Shown here: one piece after another, positions 1-8,852 of the stretch
Position numbering within the stretch: the stretch's first letter is position 1
Layout of the letters: every line of letters starts with the position of its first letter
Source: Actinomadura physcomitrii
GTDB taxonomy: Bacteria > Actinomycetota > Actinomycetes > Streptosporangiales > Streptosporangiaceae
Assembly: GCF_008923205.2 (NCBI RefSeq)
Contig: NZ_WBMS02000007.1
Coordinates: 124,001-188,000, forward strand
Reading direction: 5' to 3'
Length of the DNA stretch: 64,000 nucleotides
Position numbers and translations under genes: made by a program
Notes under the pieces: generated by a model
Databases searched by the model: none
Seen by the model: only the letters and a program-made list of their open reading frames with translations
What the model was told of the DNA's origin: nothing

Positions 1-30
1 GCTCAGGGGGCCGGGACGAGTGACGGTCAT
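1..30 (-). CDS. Start of a gene cut by the window edge
   Basis: Only the first ten codons are present (reads MTVTRPGPLS). The ATG lies 25 nt beyond the thiolase stop on the same strand and is preceded by an AAAGGACGG ribosome binding site, so this is very likely the next gene of the thiolase operon. Too little is visible to assign a family. Confidence 0.55.
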   Translation of the reverse strand, partial: MTVTRPGPLS

Positions 31-55
31 TCGCCGTCCTTTCTCGGGAGCGGTG

Positions 56-1264
56 TCATGCGCCGGGTTCGGCGCCGACCAGGGAGACGAAGGACACGCA
101 TTCGCCGGGCGCGCCCCCGAGGTTGTGGGTCAGGGCGAGCCGGCGGCCTTCGGCGAGGGAGTCGATCCGTCGTTCCGCCGGCGCCTCGCCGCGCAGCTGC
201 AGCCAGGCTTCGAACATCATCCGCAGCCCCGAGGCGCCGATCGGGTGGCCGAACGCCTTCAGTCCCCCGTCCGGGTTGACGGGCAGCTCCCCGTTGAGAT
301 CGAACGCGCCCGCCTGGACGTCCTTCCATGCCTGCCCCCGCTCGGAGAACCCCAGGTCCTCCATGAGGACGAGCTCGGTGGGGGTGAAGCAGTCGTGAAC
401 CTCCGCCATCGCGATCTGCGTCCGCGGGTCGGTGACACCGGCCTGCCGGTAGGCGTCCTGGGCGGACGCGACCACCTCGGGGAACGTCGTGAAGTCGTAG
501 TCGGGATCGCTGGTGCCGGTGGCGGCCCCGGCGACGAAGGACAGTGCCTTCACGAAGATCGGCTTGTCCGTGTAGCGGTGGGCGTCCTCCGCGCGCACCA
601 CGATCGCGGCCGCGGACCCGTCCGACACGCCGGAGCAGTCGAACACGCCCAGCATGCCGGCGACCGGAGGCGCCGCCTTGATGCGCTCGATCGGCACCTC
701 CTTGCGGAACTGCGCCCGCTCGTTGCGGGCTCCGTTCACATGGTTCTTCCACGCGATCCGGGCCAGCACGTCCTTCAACTGGTCCTGGTCGACGCCGTAC
801 CGCTCGGCGTAGGCGGGCGCGAGGAGGCTGAAGGCCGCCGGAGCCGTCATGTCGTTCATGCCCACGGTGCCGTCATCGGGGACCGCCGTGCCGACGAGTC
901 CCGAGTAGCCCGAGTCCTTCAGCTTCTCGACACCGACGGCCATCGCCACGTCGTAGGCGCCGGACGCCACCGCGTAGCAGGCCTGGCGCAGGGCCTCCGA
1001 GCCGGTGGCGCAGAAGTTCTCCACGCGGGTGACCGGCTTGTCGGCGATGCGCAGCGTCCGGCTGAGCGTCAGCCCCGAGACGCCCGACCCCTGGGTGCCG
1101 AGCCAGAAGGCGTCGATGTCCGGCAGGTCGATCCCCGCCGACTGCGCGGCGGCGTTCGTGGACTCCACCAGCATGTTCGCCACCGACCGGCCCCAGTGCT
1201 CGCCGAAGGCCGTGCAGCCCATGCCGACGATCGCCACGCGGTCGCGGATACCGTTCGATCCCAC
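56..1264 (-). CDS. SCP-x-type thiolase / acetyl-CoA acetyltransferase-like protein
   Basis: A 402-residue thiolase-fold protein that would cleave or condense 3-oxoacyl-CoA thioesters. The nucleophilic cysteine is in ENFCATGSEAL (Cys85), the catalytic histidine in GGLKAFGHPIGASG (about residue 339), and the second cysteine in GECVSFV near the C-terminus. Length and motifs fit the SCP-x/lipid-transfer thiolase branch, which also includes the steroid side-chain aldolase Ltp2. The GTG start has a GGAGGAG site just upstream and lies 11 nt after the stop of the DUF35-containing gene, so the two are probably translated together. In steroid degradation such thiolases work with a DUF35 partner, which suggests the two proteins interact; the substrate cannot be read from sequence. 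Confidence 0.88.
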   Translation of the reverse strand: MGSNGIRDRVAIVGMGCTAFGEHWGRSVANMLVESTNAAAQSAGIDLPDIDAFWLGTQGSGVSGLTLSRTLRIADKPVTRVENFCATGSEALRQACYAVASGAYDVAMAVGVEKLKDSGYSGLVGTAVPDDGTVGMNDMTAPAAFSLLAPAYAERYGVDQDQLKDVLARIAWKNHVNGARNERAQFRKEVPIERIKAAPPVAGMLGVFDCSGVSDGSAAAIVVRAEDAHRYTDKPIFVKALSFVAGAATGTSDPDYDFTTFPEVVASAQDAYRQAGVTDPRTQIAMAEVHDCFTPTELVLMEDLGFSERGQAWKDVQAGAFDLNGELPVNPDGGLKAFGHPIGASGLRMMFEAWLQLRGEAPAERRIDSLAEGRRLALTHNLGGAPGECVSFVSLVGAEPGA

Positions 1265-1275
1265 TGGTCTCCTCC

Positions 1276-2715
1276 TCAGCCTTGCCCCGGGACGCGGCGC
1301 GCGGGCCGCGCCTTCCAGAAGTAGTTGTGGACGCCGCGGGCGGTCTGGGTCCGCCGGAACGACATCTCCACCCGGTCCCCGATCCGGACCGCCCCGGGAT
1401 CGGTGTCGGTCAGCTCGCACCGCAGCCGGCCGCCGCCGTCGAAGTCCACGACGGCGGAGATCACCGGAGGGCTGAGCGAGTACGCCAGATGGTCGACGGT
1501 GAAGGTCGCGATGGTCGCCGGGACGTCGGCCATCGGCTCGGGCTCCATCTCCCCCGTGTGACGGCAGGCACGGCACACGTCGGCGGGCGGGAGATGCCGC
1601 GTCCCGCAGGACGCGCACCGACCCGCCACGAACGCGTACTTCCAGTCCGTCGAGCGGTACATGGGCGGCGCGTACGGGGGCTCGGGGTCGGGGCGCCGGG
1701 GCGGCTCCCGGTCGAGGAGGCCCCGCCAGGTCAGGAAGGTCGCGTAGGGCAGCGAGTCGTCGCCGCCCGCGATCTGCTCCGCGACCGCCGGCGAGGAGCG
1801 GCGCTCGCCCAGCGCCTCGGTCGTCCGGAAGACCAGCGACGAGGCGCCGTCGGCCAGCAAGAGGACGGCGATGGTCTCGCCCGCCCCCGCGCGGTCCAGC
1901 ACGTCGCAGAGGACGACGCCGAACTGCGCCGTCCCCGGGTTGCCGATCGCGCGGGTGAGGTCGTCCGCCCATGCCTCGCGCGGCACGCCGGTCCGCGCGG
2001 CGGCGGCCCGGACGGCGCGGCCGTGGGCGCCCGCGACGATGAGGTGGTCGACGGCGTCCGGCGTCAGGTCGGCCTTCTTCAGCGCCTGCGCGAACGCGGC
2101 TTCGGCCAGCGGCACGTATGCCTGTTCACCGAAACGCTCCTCCCAGATCCGCGACGAGATGTCGCCCTGGGGGCGCCAGCGGTCGAGGAACTCCGCGGTC
2201 GCCCAGCCCTGGCCGAGCAGCTCGGCGATCACCGGCGCGGTGGACGCCTCGTCCCCCGAACCGGAGAAGAGCAGGGCCGCCGCCGCGTCGCCGCCGTCCC
2301 GCTCGTCGGCTCCGCCGGGGAGCCCGCCGCGCAGGTCCGACAGCACCGCCAGCGCGGGGACCGGCGAGTCGACGGCCGCGGTGACGGCGTCCAGCCCGGA
2401 CCGGATGGCGCCGCACATGTCGGCGGCGGGCGCCGACCGGTCCAGCCGAAGGGCCGCGTGGACGGCGGTGGCGTTGGTCTTGTCGGTGTAGGCGGGCGCC
2501 GACGACGCGAAGAACAGCCTGCGAGGGGCGTGCCCCTGGGGAAGGCCGCGCAGCGCGGTACGGCCGGCCTCGACCCCCAGTGAGGTGCTGTCCTCGTCAT
2601 GCCCGGCGACCGCGCGGGTCCCCGGCGCGGCCGGGCCGCCGAGCACCGCGGCGATCTCCGCCCGGCGCAGCCGACGGTGCGGGACGTAGGCGCCGTAGGC
2701 GATCAGACCACCCAT
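1276..2715 (-). CDS. HMG-CoA-synthase/KAS III-like protein fused to a DUF35 zinc-ribbon/OB-fold domain
   Basis: A 479-residue two-domain protein. Residues about 1-330 resemble the HMG-CoA synthase/ketoacyl synthase III fold, with the candidate nucleophile Cys101 in ADMCGAIRSG. Residues about 360-479 form a DUF35 domain: a zinc ribbon (CASCG, then CRAC 11 residues on) followed by an acyl-CoA-binding OB fold. The ATG at 2715 has a GGGAGG site; a longer frame exists upstream but would run through the promoter. It is first in a leftward operon with the thiolase and is driven by the AT-rich promoter at 2741-2768. The likely role is carbon-carbon bond making or breaking on an acyl-CoA. Domain assignment is firm; reaction unknown. 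Confidence 0.8.
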   Translation of the reverse strand: MGGLIAYGAYVPHRRLRRAEIAAVLGGPAAPGTRAVAGHDEDSTSLGVEAGRTALRGLPQGHAPRRLFFASSAPAYTDKTNATAVHAALRLDRSAPAADMCGAIRSGLDAVTAAVDSPVPALAVLSDLRGGLPGGADERDGGDAAAALLFSGSGDEASTAPVIAELLGQGWATAEFLDRWRPQGDISSRIWEERFGEQAYVPLAEAAFAQALKKADLTPDAVDHLIVAGAHGRAVRAAAARTGVPREAWADDLTRAIGNPGTAQFGVVLCDVLDRAGAGETIAVLLLADGASSLVFRTTEALGERRSSPAVAEQIAGGDDSLPYATFLTWRGLLDREPPRRPDPEPPYAPPMYRSTDWKYAFVAGRCASCGTRHLPPADVCRACRHTGEMEPEPMADVPATIATFTVDHLAYSLSPPVISAVVDFDGGGRLRCELTDTDPGAVRIGDRVEMSFRRTQTARGVHNYFWKARPARRVPGQG

Positions 2716-2740
2716 GCGACCTCCCTCTCTGCGTGGGATA

Positions 2741-2768
2741 CAGTTACATAATTCTACTACTTTAACAA
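2741..2768 (-). promoter_or_regulatory. Promoter of the DUF35/thiolase operon with a spacer operator
   Basis: Reading leftward, TTGTTA (2768-2763) and TAACTG (2746-2741) are separated by 16 nt. The spacer holds GTAGTAGAATTAT (2760-2748), which matches the ATAGTTNAACTAT element seen elsewhere in the cluster at 9 of 12 defined positions. The stretch is strikingly AT-rich against its surroundings. Confidence 0.55.
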
Positions 2769-2801
2769 GGCGAGGACAGGCCTGGAGCACCGGGCCTCAC
2801 C

Positions 2802-2829
2802 TTGCGGGATATAGCTAGATATATAGAAT
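2802..2829 (+). promoter_or_regulatory. Promoter of the amidohydrolase gene
   Basis: TTGCGG (2802-2807) and TAGAAT (2824-2829) with a 16-nt spacer. The spacer contains ATAGCTAGATATA (2811-2823), a weak version (6 of 12) of the cluster's shared spacer element. A GGAGG ribosome binding site (2852-2856) and the ATG at 2864 follow. Confidence 0.5.
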
Positions 2830-2863
2830 AGTTTCATCTTCTCGGGGATGTTCAGGAGGTCTG

Positions 2864-3943
2864 ATGACCAAGATCTGGGCCAACTCGGCCGACTCGCATG
2901 TGCTGGAACCCGACGACCTGTGGCTCCAGGCGCTGCCCAAGCGGCTGGCGGAGCGCGCGCCGCGCAGCGAGCGCGGCGACCGGTTCGAGGTGCTCTACAT
3001 CGACGGCGACCAGGTCAGCCGACAGCTGAACGACATGATGGACGCGATCCGCCCGCCGGGCGCCCGCGACCTCGACGTCCGGCTCAAGGACCTCGACCAG
3101 GAGGGCGTCTGGGGCCAGGTGGCCTTCCCCTCGATGGGCTTCTGGCACGTGCTCATCCGGGACCAGGAGCTCGCCCGCGAGGTCGTCCGCTCCTGGAACG
3201 ACTGGGCGCACGCGGAGATCATGCAGCGCACCGACAGGATCTTCACTCCGGCCTGCGTCTCGATGGCGAACATGGACGACGCCGTCACCGAGCTCGAGCG
3301 CGCCGCGGAGTTGGGCTTCCAGGCGGTGTTCCTGCCCACCCAGACCGCGGCCGGCGAGGAGTACGGCCTGGACCGGTGGGAGCCGCTGTGGACGGTCGCC
3401 GAGCGCGCCGGCATGGCACTGGCCTTCCACATCGGGACCGGCGGCGACACGGTCGTCTACCGCGGCCCCGGCGGCGCGGTCGTCAACTTCATGGAGACGA
3501 CCTACCCCGGCATGCGGGTGGTGTCGCACATGGTCGCGGGCGGCGCCCTGGATCGCCACCCCGACCTGAAGATCTTCATCGCCGAGGGCGGCGCCTCATG
3601 GCTCCCGGCGATCGCGGACCGGATGGACGAGGCGTACCGCCAGCACGGGATCTTCGTGCGCCCGAAGCTGAGCCGCCTGCCCAGCGAGATCATCAAGCAG
3701 CAGGTGTACGCGTCGTTCCAGCACGACGTCAGCGCCGTGGACACCGTGAGGTACACCGACTACCAGAACGTCATGTGGGGCGACGACTACCCGCACCTGG
3801 AGGGCACCTACGGGCACACGCAGGAGACCCTGCGCGGCCTGTTCGACGGGGTGCCGGACGAGGTCCGCGAGCGCGTCACCCGGGGCGCGTTCAAAGAGCT
3901 GTTCACGGTCCCCGACCAGACTCCCCAGCAGGCGGCCGTCTGA
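2864..3943 (+). CDS. Amidohydrolase family 2 protein (ACMSD-like metal-dependent hydrolase/decarboxylase)
   Basis: A 359-residue TIM-barrel protein of the amidohydrolase-2 family, whose members hydrolyse C-N or C-C bonds or decarboxylate aromatic acids. Visible ligand motifs are DSHVLEP near the N-terminus (in place of DxHxH), FHIG near residue 189, and WGDDYPH with the late metal-binding aspartate near residue 306. The ATG has a GGAGG site. It is transcribed alone, divergently from the DUF35 operon, and ends at a strong hairpin. In such clusters this family often opens or decarboxylates a ring, but that role is inference here. Confidence 0.8.
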   Translation: MTKIWANSADSHVLEPDDLWLQALPKRLAERAPRSERGDRFEVLYIDGDQVSRQLNDMMDAIRPPGARDLDVRLKDLDQEGVWGQVAFPSMGFWHVLIRDQELAREVVRSWNDWAHAEIMQRTDRIFTPACVSMANMDDAVTELERAAELGFQAVFLPTQTAAGEEYGLDRWEPLWTVAERAGMALAFHIGTGGDTVVYRGPGGAVVNFMETTYPGMRVVSHMVAGGALDRHPDLKIFIAEGGASWLPAIADRMDEAYRQHGIFVRPKLSRLPSEIIKQQVYASFQHDVSAVDTVRYTDYQNVMWGDDYPHLEGTYGHTQETLRGLFDGVPDEVRERVTRGAFKELFTVPDQTPQQAAV

Positions 3944-3961
3944 CCGGACACCGCTCCCGGG

Positions 3962-3995
3962 CGCGCCGGGCGGTCTTCGCCGACCGCCCGGCGCG
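3962..3995. terminator. Bidirectional terminator hairpin
   Basis: Perfect 14-bp arms CGCGCCGGGCGGTC (3962-3975) and GACCGCCCGGCGCG (3982-3995) with a 6-nt loop, lying between the convergent amidohydrolase and SDR genes. No U-tract is present, as is usual in actinomycetes. Confidence 0.85.
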
Positions 3996-4004
3996 TCCCG
4001 TTTC

Positions 4005-4745
4005 TCAGCCCGCGCTCCTTCCTCCGTCGATCACATAGCACTGGCCCGTGATGTAGGAGGCCTGGTCGGAGGCGAGGAAGAGGGCCAGGTTCGCCACCTC
4101 GTCCGGGCCGCCGAGGCGGCCCATCGGGATTCTCGCCGACAGCATCTCCAGCATCTCCGGCGTGCTGCCGTCCAGGATCGCGGTCTGCGTCGTGCCGGGG
4201 CAGACCGCGTTGACGCGGATGCCGTCCTTGACGTACTCCAGCGCCGCGACCTTGGTCATCATCACCTGCGCCCCCTTCGAAGTGATGTAGGCGGAGGAAC
4301 CGGGGGTCGCCCTGAAGCCGCCGATGGAGGCGGTGTTGACCACCGACGCTCCCGACGGCGCCTCGAGCAGCAGGGGCAGCGCGTGCTTGAGGACGAGATA
4401 GGACCCGCGCACGTTCACCGCCATCACACGATCGAACTCCGCCATGTCCATCTCGTGGATGCGGGCACGGCCGCCGGCGATCCCGGCGTTGTTGGCGAGC
4501 ACCTCCAGGCGTCCGTACCGTGCACGGCAGTGCTCCATCAGCGACAGGATCGATCGCTCATCGCTCACATCGCACGTGAAGGGTTCCACCTGGCCTGCGG
4601 CCTCCTTCGCGACGTCCCGCTCCTTCCCCGACACGTCCGCGGCCACGACCGTGGCGCCCTCGGCGGCGAACCTGAGCGTGATGGCGCGCCCGATTCCCGA
4701 GCCCGCGCCCGTCACGACCGCGACCTTGTCCTGCAGAAGACCCAT
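4005..4745 (-). CDS. SDR family NAD(P)-dependent oxidoreductase
   Basis: A 246-residue classical short-chain dehydrogenase. It has the cofactor motif TGAGSGIG (residues 12-19), NNAG, a catalytic Ser in NTASIGG and the Y-x3-K pair in YITSKGA. The AADVS segment after beta-2 places an acidic residue that favours NAD over NADP. It is the last gene of the gntR-SDR-SDR operon, starting 29 nt after the preceding stop with GAAAGGAG upstream. The likely job is oxidation of a hydroxy intermediate of the pathway. Confidence 0.85.
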   Translation of the reverse strand: MGLLQDKVAVVTGAGSGIGRAITLRFAAEGATVVAADVSGKERDVAKEAAGQVEPFTCDVSDERSILSLMEHCRARYGRLEVLANNAGIAGGRARIHEMDMAEFDRVMAVNVRGSYLVLKHALPLLLEAPSGASVVNTASIGGFRATPGSSAYITSKGAQVMMTKVAALEYVKDGIRVNAVCPGTTQTAILDGSTPEMLEMLSARIPMGRLGGPDEVANLALFLASDQASYITGQCYVIDGGRSAG

Positions 4746-4774
4746 GTCGTTCTCCTTTCGTCGATCCGGGCTCG

Positions 4775-5551
4775 TCAGGCCGGGACGCCGCCATCGATGA
4801 CGAGCATCGAGCCGGTGGTGTAGCTGGAGGCGGCGGAGGCGAAGTACAGCGCCGCGCCGACGATCTCGGACGGCTCTCCGCCGCGCCCGAGGGCGAAGTT
4901 CTCGGCGGCGTGCTTGTCGAACGCCTCCCGATCCCAGTGCGCGGCCACGTCTGTGAAGAACCCGCCCGGCATGATCCCGTTGACCCGTACTCTGGGGCCG
5001 AAGGCGTGCGCGAACGAGGCGGTCATGCTGTTCAGCCCGGCCTTGGCCGCCGCGTAGGGGATGACGTCCGCGCCCGTACGGATCGCGCCGATGCTGCTGA
5101 TGTTGAGGATGGAACCGCCGTCGGCCGCCGCCATCCGCGTGCCCACCTGGGCCATCAGGCGGAAAGGACCCTTGAGGTTGACGGCGAAGACCTTGTCGTA
5201 GAGATCTTCGCTGACGTTCAGGACGTTGTCGTAGAGCGGTGACATCCCGGCGTTGTTGACCAGGACGTCGACGCGTCCGAAGCGGTCGTACACCTCGTCG
5301 ACCATGCGGTCGATCTGGCTCCATTCGCCGACGTGGCAGGCGATCGGCAGGGCTTGGCGGCCGGTCCGGTCGCGGACTTCGGCGGCGACCGCCTCGCACG
5401 CGGGGAGCTTGCGGCTGGCGATCACGACGTCGGCGCCGGCGGCGGCGAAGGCGAGGACCATCTCGCGCCCGAGTCCTCGGCTTCCGCCGGTGACAAGCGC
5501 GATCTTGCCCTTCAGGTCGAACAGGTCGGTACGGTCGTACGGGTTCGTCAT
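4775..5551 (-). CDS. SDR family oxidoreductase
   Basis: A 258-residue classical SDR with TGGSRGLG, NNAG, catalytic Ser in NISSIGA and YAAAKAG. The Arg-Lys after beta-2 (ASRK) suggests NADP(H). The ATG overlaps the stop of the GntR gene by one base (TGATG), so it is translationally coupled to its regulator. It resembles gluconate-5-dehydrogenase-type SDRs in layout; its substrate is unknown. Confidence 0.85.
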   Translation of the reverse strand: MTNPYDRTDLFDLKGKIALVTGGSRGLGREMVLAFAAAGADVVIASRKLPACEAVAAEVRDRTGRQALPIACHVGEWSQIDRMVDEVYDRFGRVDVLVNNAGMSPLYDNVLNVSEDLYDKVFAVNLKGPFRLMAQVGTRMAAADGGSILNISSIGAIRTGADVIPYAAAKAGLNSMTASFAHAFGPRVRVNGIMPGGFFTDVAAHWDREAFDKHAAENFALGRGGEPSEIVGAALYFASAASSYTTGSMLVIDGGVPA

Positions 5552-6330
5552 CAAGAAACCTCCGGTGCGGACTCGGTCCGCGAACAGGGCCGGCCCGGAC
5601 GGGCGCGGCCGGGCAGGGCGCCCCACGACGACAGGCGCGCGATGTAACGACGGACGGCCTGCTGGGCGAGGGCGCCGTCGCCGCTCACCACGGCTTCGAC
5701 GATCTCCGTGTGGCGTTCGTCCAGCCAGGTGCGGTCCCGGTGGTCGATCTCCCGGATCCCGTGCTCGAGGCACAGGTCGATGATTACCCGGAGGAACAGT
5801 TCGGCCGCGGGGTTCCCGGAGAGCCGTGCGATCTCGACATGGACGTTCGGCAGTTCGGCGGGTTCGCCGCCCCGCGCGAGGAGCCCGTCGGCGAGCACCG
5901 CGCGCAACCGGGCCGCGCTCTCGGGGTCGATCGTCGCGGCCAGCCGGCTCACGGCCGCGACCTCGACCGTCAGCCACACGTCGAACAGGTCCTCGGAGCG
6001 GACGCCCCGGTAGTCCAGGAAGAGCCGGGCGGCGCCGAGGACGGCCTCGGCGTCCGGAGCCGTGACCACCAGCCCGCCGCCCGGGCCCGGTCGGCGCCGC
6101 GCGACCCCCTCCGCCTCCAGCAGTCTGACCGCCTCGCGCAGGACCGACCGCCCCACGCCGAGCCGGACGGTCAGCTCGGCCTCCGAGCCGAGGACGGTCC
6201 CCACCGCCCAGCCCGACTCGATGATCATCTCTTCGATCCTGCGTGCCGTCCGAGAGGCGAGCGACCGTCTCTCCGAGCGGCTCGGGACCAGATCCCTGCG
6301 CAGGTATTGCGGTCCTTCGGGCTGCCTCAT
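5551..6330 (-). CDS. FadR-type GntR transcriptional regulator
   Basis: A 259-residue protein with an N-terminal winged helix-turn-helix (about residues 25-90, including LGVGRSVLREAVRLLEAEG) and a C-terminal FCD domain carrying the usual scattered Asp/His ligands (ELPNVHVEIARLSGN, ERHTEIVEAV). FCD regulators bind carboxylate or acyl effectors and usually repress. The ATG at 6330 has an AAGGGAGG site; a longer upstream frame would enter the promoter. It is the only intact transcription factor in the first 34 kb and is the leading candidate to bind the GT-N3-AC elements found in the cluster's promoters. It heads an operon with two SDRs. Confidence 0.88.
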   Translation of the reverse strand: MRQPEGPQYLRRDLVPSRSERRSLASRTARRIEEMIIESGWAVGTVLGSEAELTVRLGVGRSVLREAVRLLEAEGVARRRPGPGGGLVVTAPDAEAVLGAARLFLDYRGVRSEDLFDVWLTVEVAAVSRLAATIDPESAARLRAVLADGLLARGGEPAELPNVHVEIARLSGNPAAELFLRVIIDLCLEHGIREIDHRDRTWLDERHTEIVEAVVSGDGALAQQAVRRYIARLSSWGALPGRARPGRPCSRTESAPEVS

Positions 6331-6395
6331 CCACGCCTCCCTTCCGTCCGGGGGTCTCCGGGCGGCACTCCGACCAGGATATGGACGATAAAGTA

Positions 6396-6424
6396 AAATC
6401 ATGTTATATAGATAACTCATTCAA
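6396..6424 (-). promoter_or_regulatory. Candidate gntR promoter with inverted repeat
   Basis: Reading leftward, TTGAAT (6424-6419), a 17-nt spacer and TGATTT (6401-6396). The spacer contains the inverted repeat GTTAT-ATAG-ATAAC (6403-6416 on the plus strand). It lies between the divergent gntR and kinase-like genes and could serve both. Confidence 0.45.
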
Positions 6425-6451
6425 GGAACACGGCGCAAGGTTTGGAGTCCC

Positions 6452-7477
6452 ATGCCCGGACAAGCCGGCACGCCCGGCCCCGATCACCCGGTCGTACAGC
6501 CCGCGGAGCTGGCCGAACGCGCCTCTGCCGCCGCGGGACGCCCCGTACGCGACCTCGTCCCGCTTCAAGGCGGCGCCTCCAGCCTCACCTTCAGGGCGCG
6601 ATGGGCGGACGGGCCCGCCTCGGAACCGCTCGTGCTGAAGGTCGCTCCGCCGGGCGTCCCCCCTGTGCGCAACCGTGACGTGCTCAGGCAGGCCAAAGTC
6701 CTGCGTTCGCTCGCGAAAGAGCAGGACGTCCTCGTGCCGGAAGTCCTCTTCGAGGACGCCGGCACCCCGCCGGACGTCCCGCCCCTGTTCGGGATGTCGT
6801 TCGTCGCCGGTGAGTCACTCGATCCCAACATCGACCCGGACATCACCCTGCCTGCCCCGGCAGACGTCACCGGCCGGGCGCGGCACGCCGCCGAGACCCT
6901 GGCGGCCCTGCACCGCACCGATCTCGCACGGACGGGCCTGGACGGCGAACCCGCCGGCACCCTTCCCGCCGAGATCGACCGATGGGTGCGCGCCTTCGGC
7001 ACGGTGCCCGACGACCTGCGCCCCGGCGCCGACGCCGTGGCCGAGCAGCTCGGCGCGACCGTGCCCAGGGCATGCGATCCGGTGCTCCTGCACGGCGACT
7101 ACCGCCTGGGCAACACCCTGTGCGAAGGCAGTCGCCTGCGCGCGGTCATCGACTGGGAGATCTGGTCGATCGGCGACCCCCGGCTCGACCTGGCCTGGTT
7201 CCTGCTGACCGCCGACCCCGACGCGCATCCCTCCGCGCAGCGGCGAGCACCGGGAATGCCGGGCCCGGACGAACTGCGTGCCGTCTACGCCGACGCCGGA
7301 GGCCCCTCGACGGAAAACCTCGAGTGGTTCGAGGCCCTGGCGCTGTTCAAGCTGGCCGCCGCGTCCGCCCTCATCGCCAAGAACGCGCGACGGCGCGGCG
7401 AGACGTCGGGCTTCGGCGCCCGCGCCGCAGAGCAGGTACCGGACATGATCGCCCGCGCCCGCACCGCGCTCGTCTGA
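6452..7477 (+). CDS. Aminoglycoside-phosphotransferase-fold protein (ACAD10/11 kinase-domain type)
   Basis: A 341-residue kinase-fold protein with the Brenner motif HGDYRLGN and the metal-binding IDWE, followed by GDPRLDLAW. Proteins of this branch are not antibiotic kinases: in actinobacteria they sit beside, or are fused to, acyl-CoA dehydrogenases (FadE36 with its partner; human ACAD10/11) and are thought to phosphorylate 4-hydroxyacyl-CoAs during beta-oxidation. The next gene, 28 nt downstream, is indeed an acyl-CoA dehydrogenase, which supports that role. Confidence 0.8.
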   Translation: MPGQAGTPGPDHPVVQPAELAERASAAAGRPVRDLVPLQGGASSLTFRARWADGPASEPLVLKVAPPGVPPVRNRDVLRQAKVLRSLAKEQDVLVPEVLFEDAGTPPDVPPLFGMSFVAGESLDPNIDPDITLPAPADVTGRARHAAETLAALHRTDLARTGLDGEPAGTLPAEIDRWVRAFGTVPDDLRPGADAVAEQLGATVPRACDPVLLHGDYRLGNTLCEGSRLRAVIDWEIWSIGDPRLDLAWFLLTADPDAHPSAQRRAPGMPGPDELRAVYADAGGPSTENLEWFEALALFKLAAASALIAKNARRRGETSGFGARAAEQVPDMIARARTALV

Positions 7478-7505
7478 TCACCACCACGCCCCCGGAAAGG
7501 ACACC

Positions 7506-8852
7506 ATGGCCTGGGATTTCTCCACGGATCCGGAGTTCCAGCAGGAGCTGGACTGGATGCGGGAGTTCGTCGAGACCGAGACCGAGCCGCTGTGCCTGCT
7601 CTGGCCGGGCATGGACCACACCCCGCCGCCGCCGTGGCTGCGCAAGGTGATCGACCCCCTCAAGCAGCGCGTCCGCGACCGGGGGCTGTGGGCCTGCCAC
7701 CTCCCGCCGGAGCTGGGCGGTCACGGCTACGGGCAGGTGAAGCTCGCGCTCATGAACGAGATCATCGGTCGCAACGAGTGGGCGCCGACGATCTTCGGCG
7801 TCCAGGGGCCGGACACCGGCAACGCGGAGATCCTCGCCCACTACGGGACGGAGGAGCAGAAGGCGCGCTACCTCCGTCCGCTCCTGGAGGGAGAGGTCTT
7901 CTCCTGCTTCTCGATGACCGAACCGCAGGCAGGCGCCGACCCCCGGCTCTTCACCACCCGGGCGGTCCGCGACGGCGACGGCTGGGTGATCAACGGCGAG
8001 AAGTTCTTCTCCTCCAACGTCGAGCAGGCCGCGTTCGTCATCGTCATGGCGGTCACCGACCCGGACGCCGACCCGATCCGCGGCATGTCGATGTTCCTGG
8101 TGCCGGCGGACACGCCCGGCATCGAGGTCGTGCGCCCCACCATGACCTATGGCGAGGAACCGGGCGGGATGACGCACCCGCACCTGCGCTACCGCGACGT
8201 CCGCGTCGGGCCCGAGGCCATGCTGGGCGGGGAGGGACAGGCGTTCGTCGTGGCCCAGACGCGGCTCGGCGGAGGCCGAGTCCACCATTCGATGCGAGCC
8301 GTCGGCGTCGCCACGCGGGCGTTCGAGATGATGTGCGAGCGCGCGCTGAGCCGGCGGGCGCACGGCTCGCTCGTAGCCGACAAGCAGCTGGTGCAGCAGG
8401 CGATCGCCGACTCGTGGGCTCAAATCAGCCAGTACCGCCTGTTCGTCCTGCACACCGCGTGGCTGATCGACCAGGGCGGCACCGCGAGCGTCCGCAAGGA
8501 GATCGCAGCGATCAAGAACCTCGGCGCGAAGCTGGTGCACGACGTGGTCGAGCGCGCGGTCCACGTGCACGGCGCGCTCGGCGTGTCGGACGAGATGCCG
8601 CTGGCGCGGATGTGGATGCAGGTCCCGATGTTCGGCATCTGGGACGGACCGACCGAAGCCCACACGACGACCGTCGCCCGGCAGGTGCTGCGCGACTTCT
8701 CCCCCGCCCCCGGCCCCTGGCCGACCGAGTGGCTCCCGGGGCGCCGCGAGGCCGCCCGGCGGCGCTACGCCGCGGCCCTCGCCGAGCAGGCGGCATGGGA
8801 GGCGCGGGCGGATGGCGCCGGCACCGGCCCGACGTTGACGCAAAATAGTTAA
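7506..8852 (+). CDS. Acyl-CoA dehydrogenase (ACAD10/11-like)
   Basis: A 448-residue FAD-dependent acyl-CoA dehydrogenase. Recognisable segments are the flavin-binding FSMTEPQAGAD, the mid-domain INGEKFFSSN, and the C-terminal helices with VHVHGALGVSDEMPLARM. The residues near 385-395 (WDGPTEAH) replace the usual YEGT loop. It follows the kinase-like gene by 28 nt with GGAAAGGA upstream, so the pair probably handles a hydroxylated acyl-CoA: phosphorylation, elimination, then dehydrogenation. Its TAA stop lies inside the promoter of the next operon. Confidence 0.85.
   Translation: MAWDFSTDPEFQQELDWMREFVETETEPLCLLWPGMDHTPPPPWLRKVIDPLKQRVRDRGLWACHLPPELGGHGYGQVKLALMNEIIGRNEWAPTIFGVQGPDTGNAEILAHYGTEEQKARYLRPLLEGEVFSCFSMTEPQAGADPRLFTTRAVRDGDGWVINGEKFFSSNVEQAAFVIVMAVTDPDADPIRGMSMFLVPADTPGIEVVRPTMTYGEEPGGMTHPHLRYRDVRVGPEAMLGGEGQAFVVAQTRLGGGRVHHSMRAVGVATRAFEMMCERALSRRAHGSLVADKQLVQQAIADSWAQISQYRLFVLHTAWLIDQGGTASVRKEIAAIKNLGAKLVHDVVERAVHVHGALGVSDEMPLARMWMQVPMFGIWDGPTEAHTTTVARQVLRDFSPAPGPWPTEWLPGRREAARRRYAAALAEQAAWEARADGAGTGPTLTQNS

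Noticed and set aside
6452..7477. Aminoglycoside resistance kinase
   Set aside because: Position next to an acyl-CoA dehydrogenase and the sequence type fit the ACAD10/11 kinase group instead.
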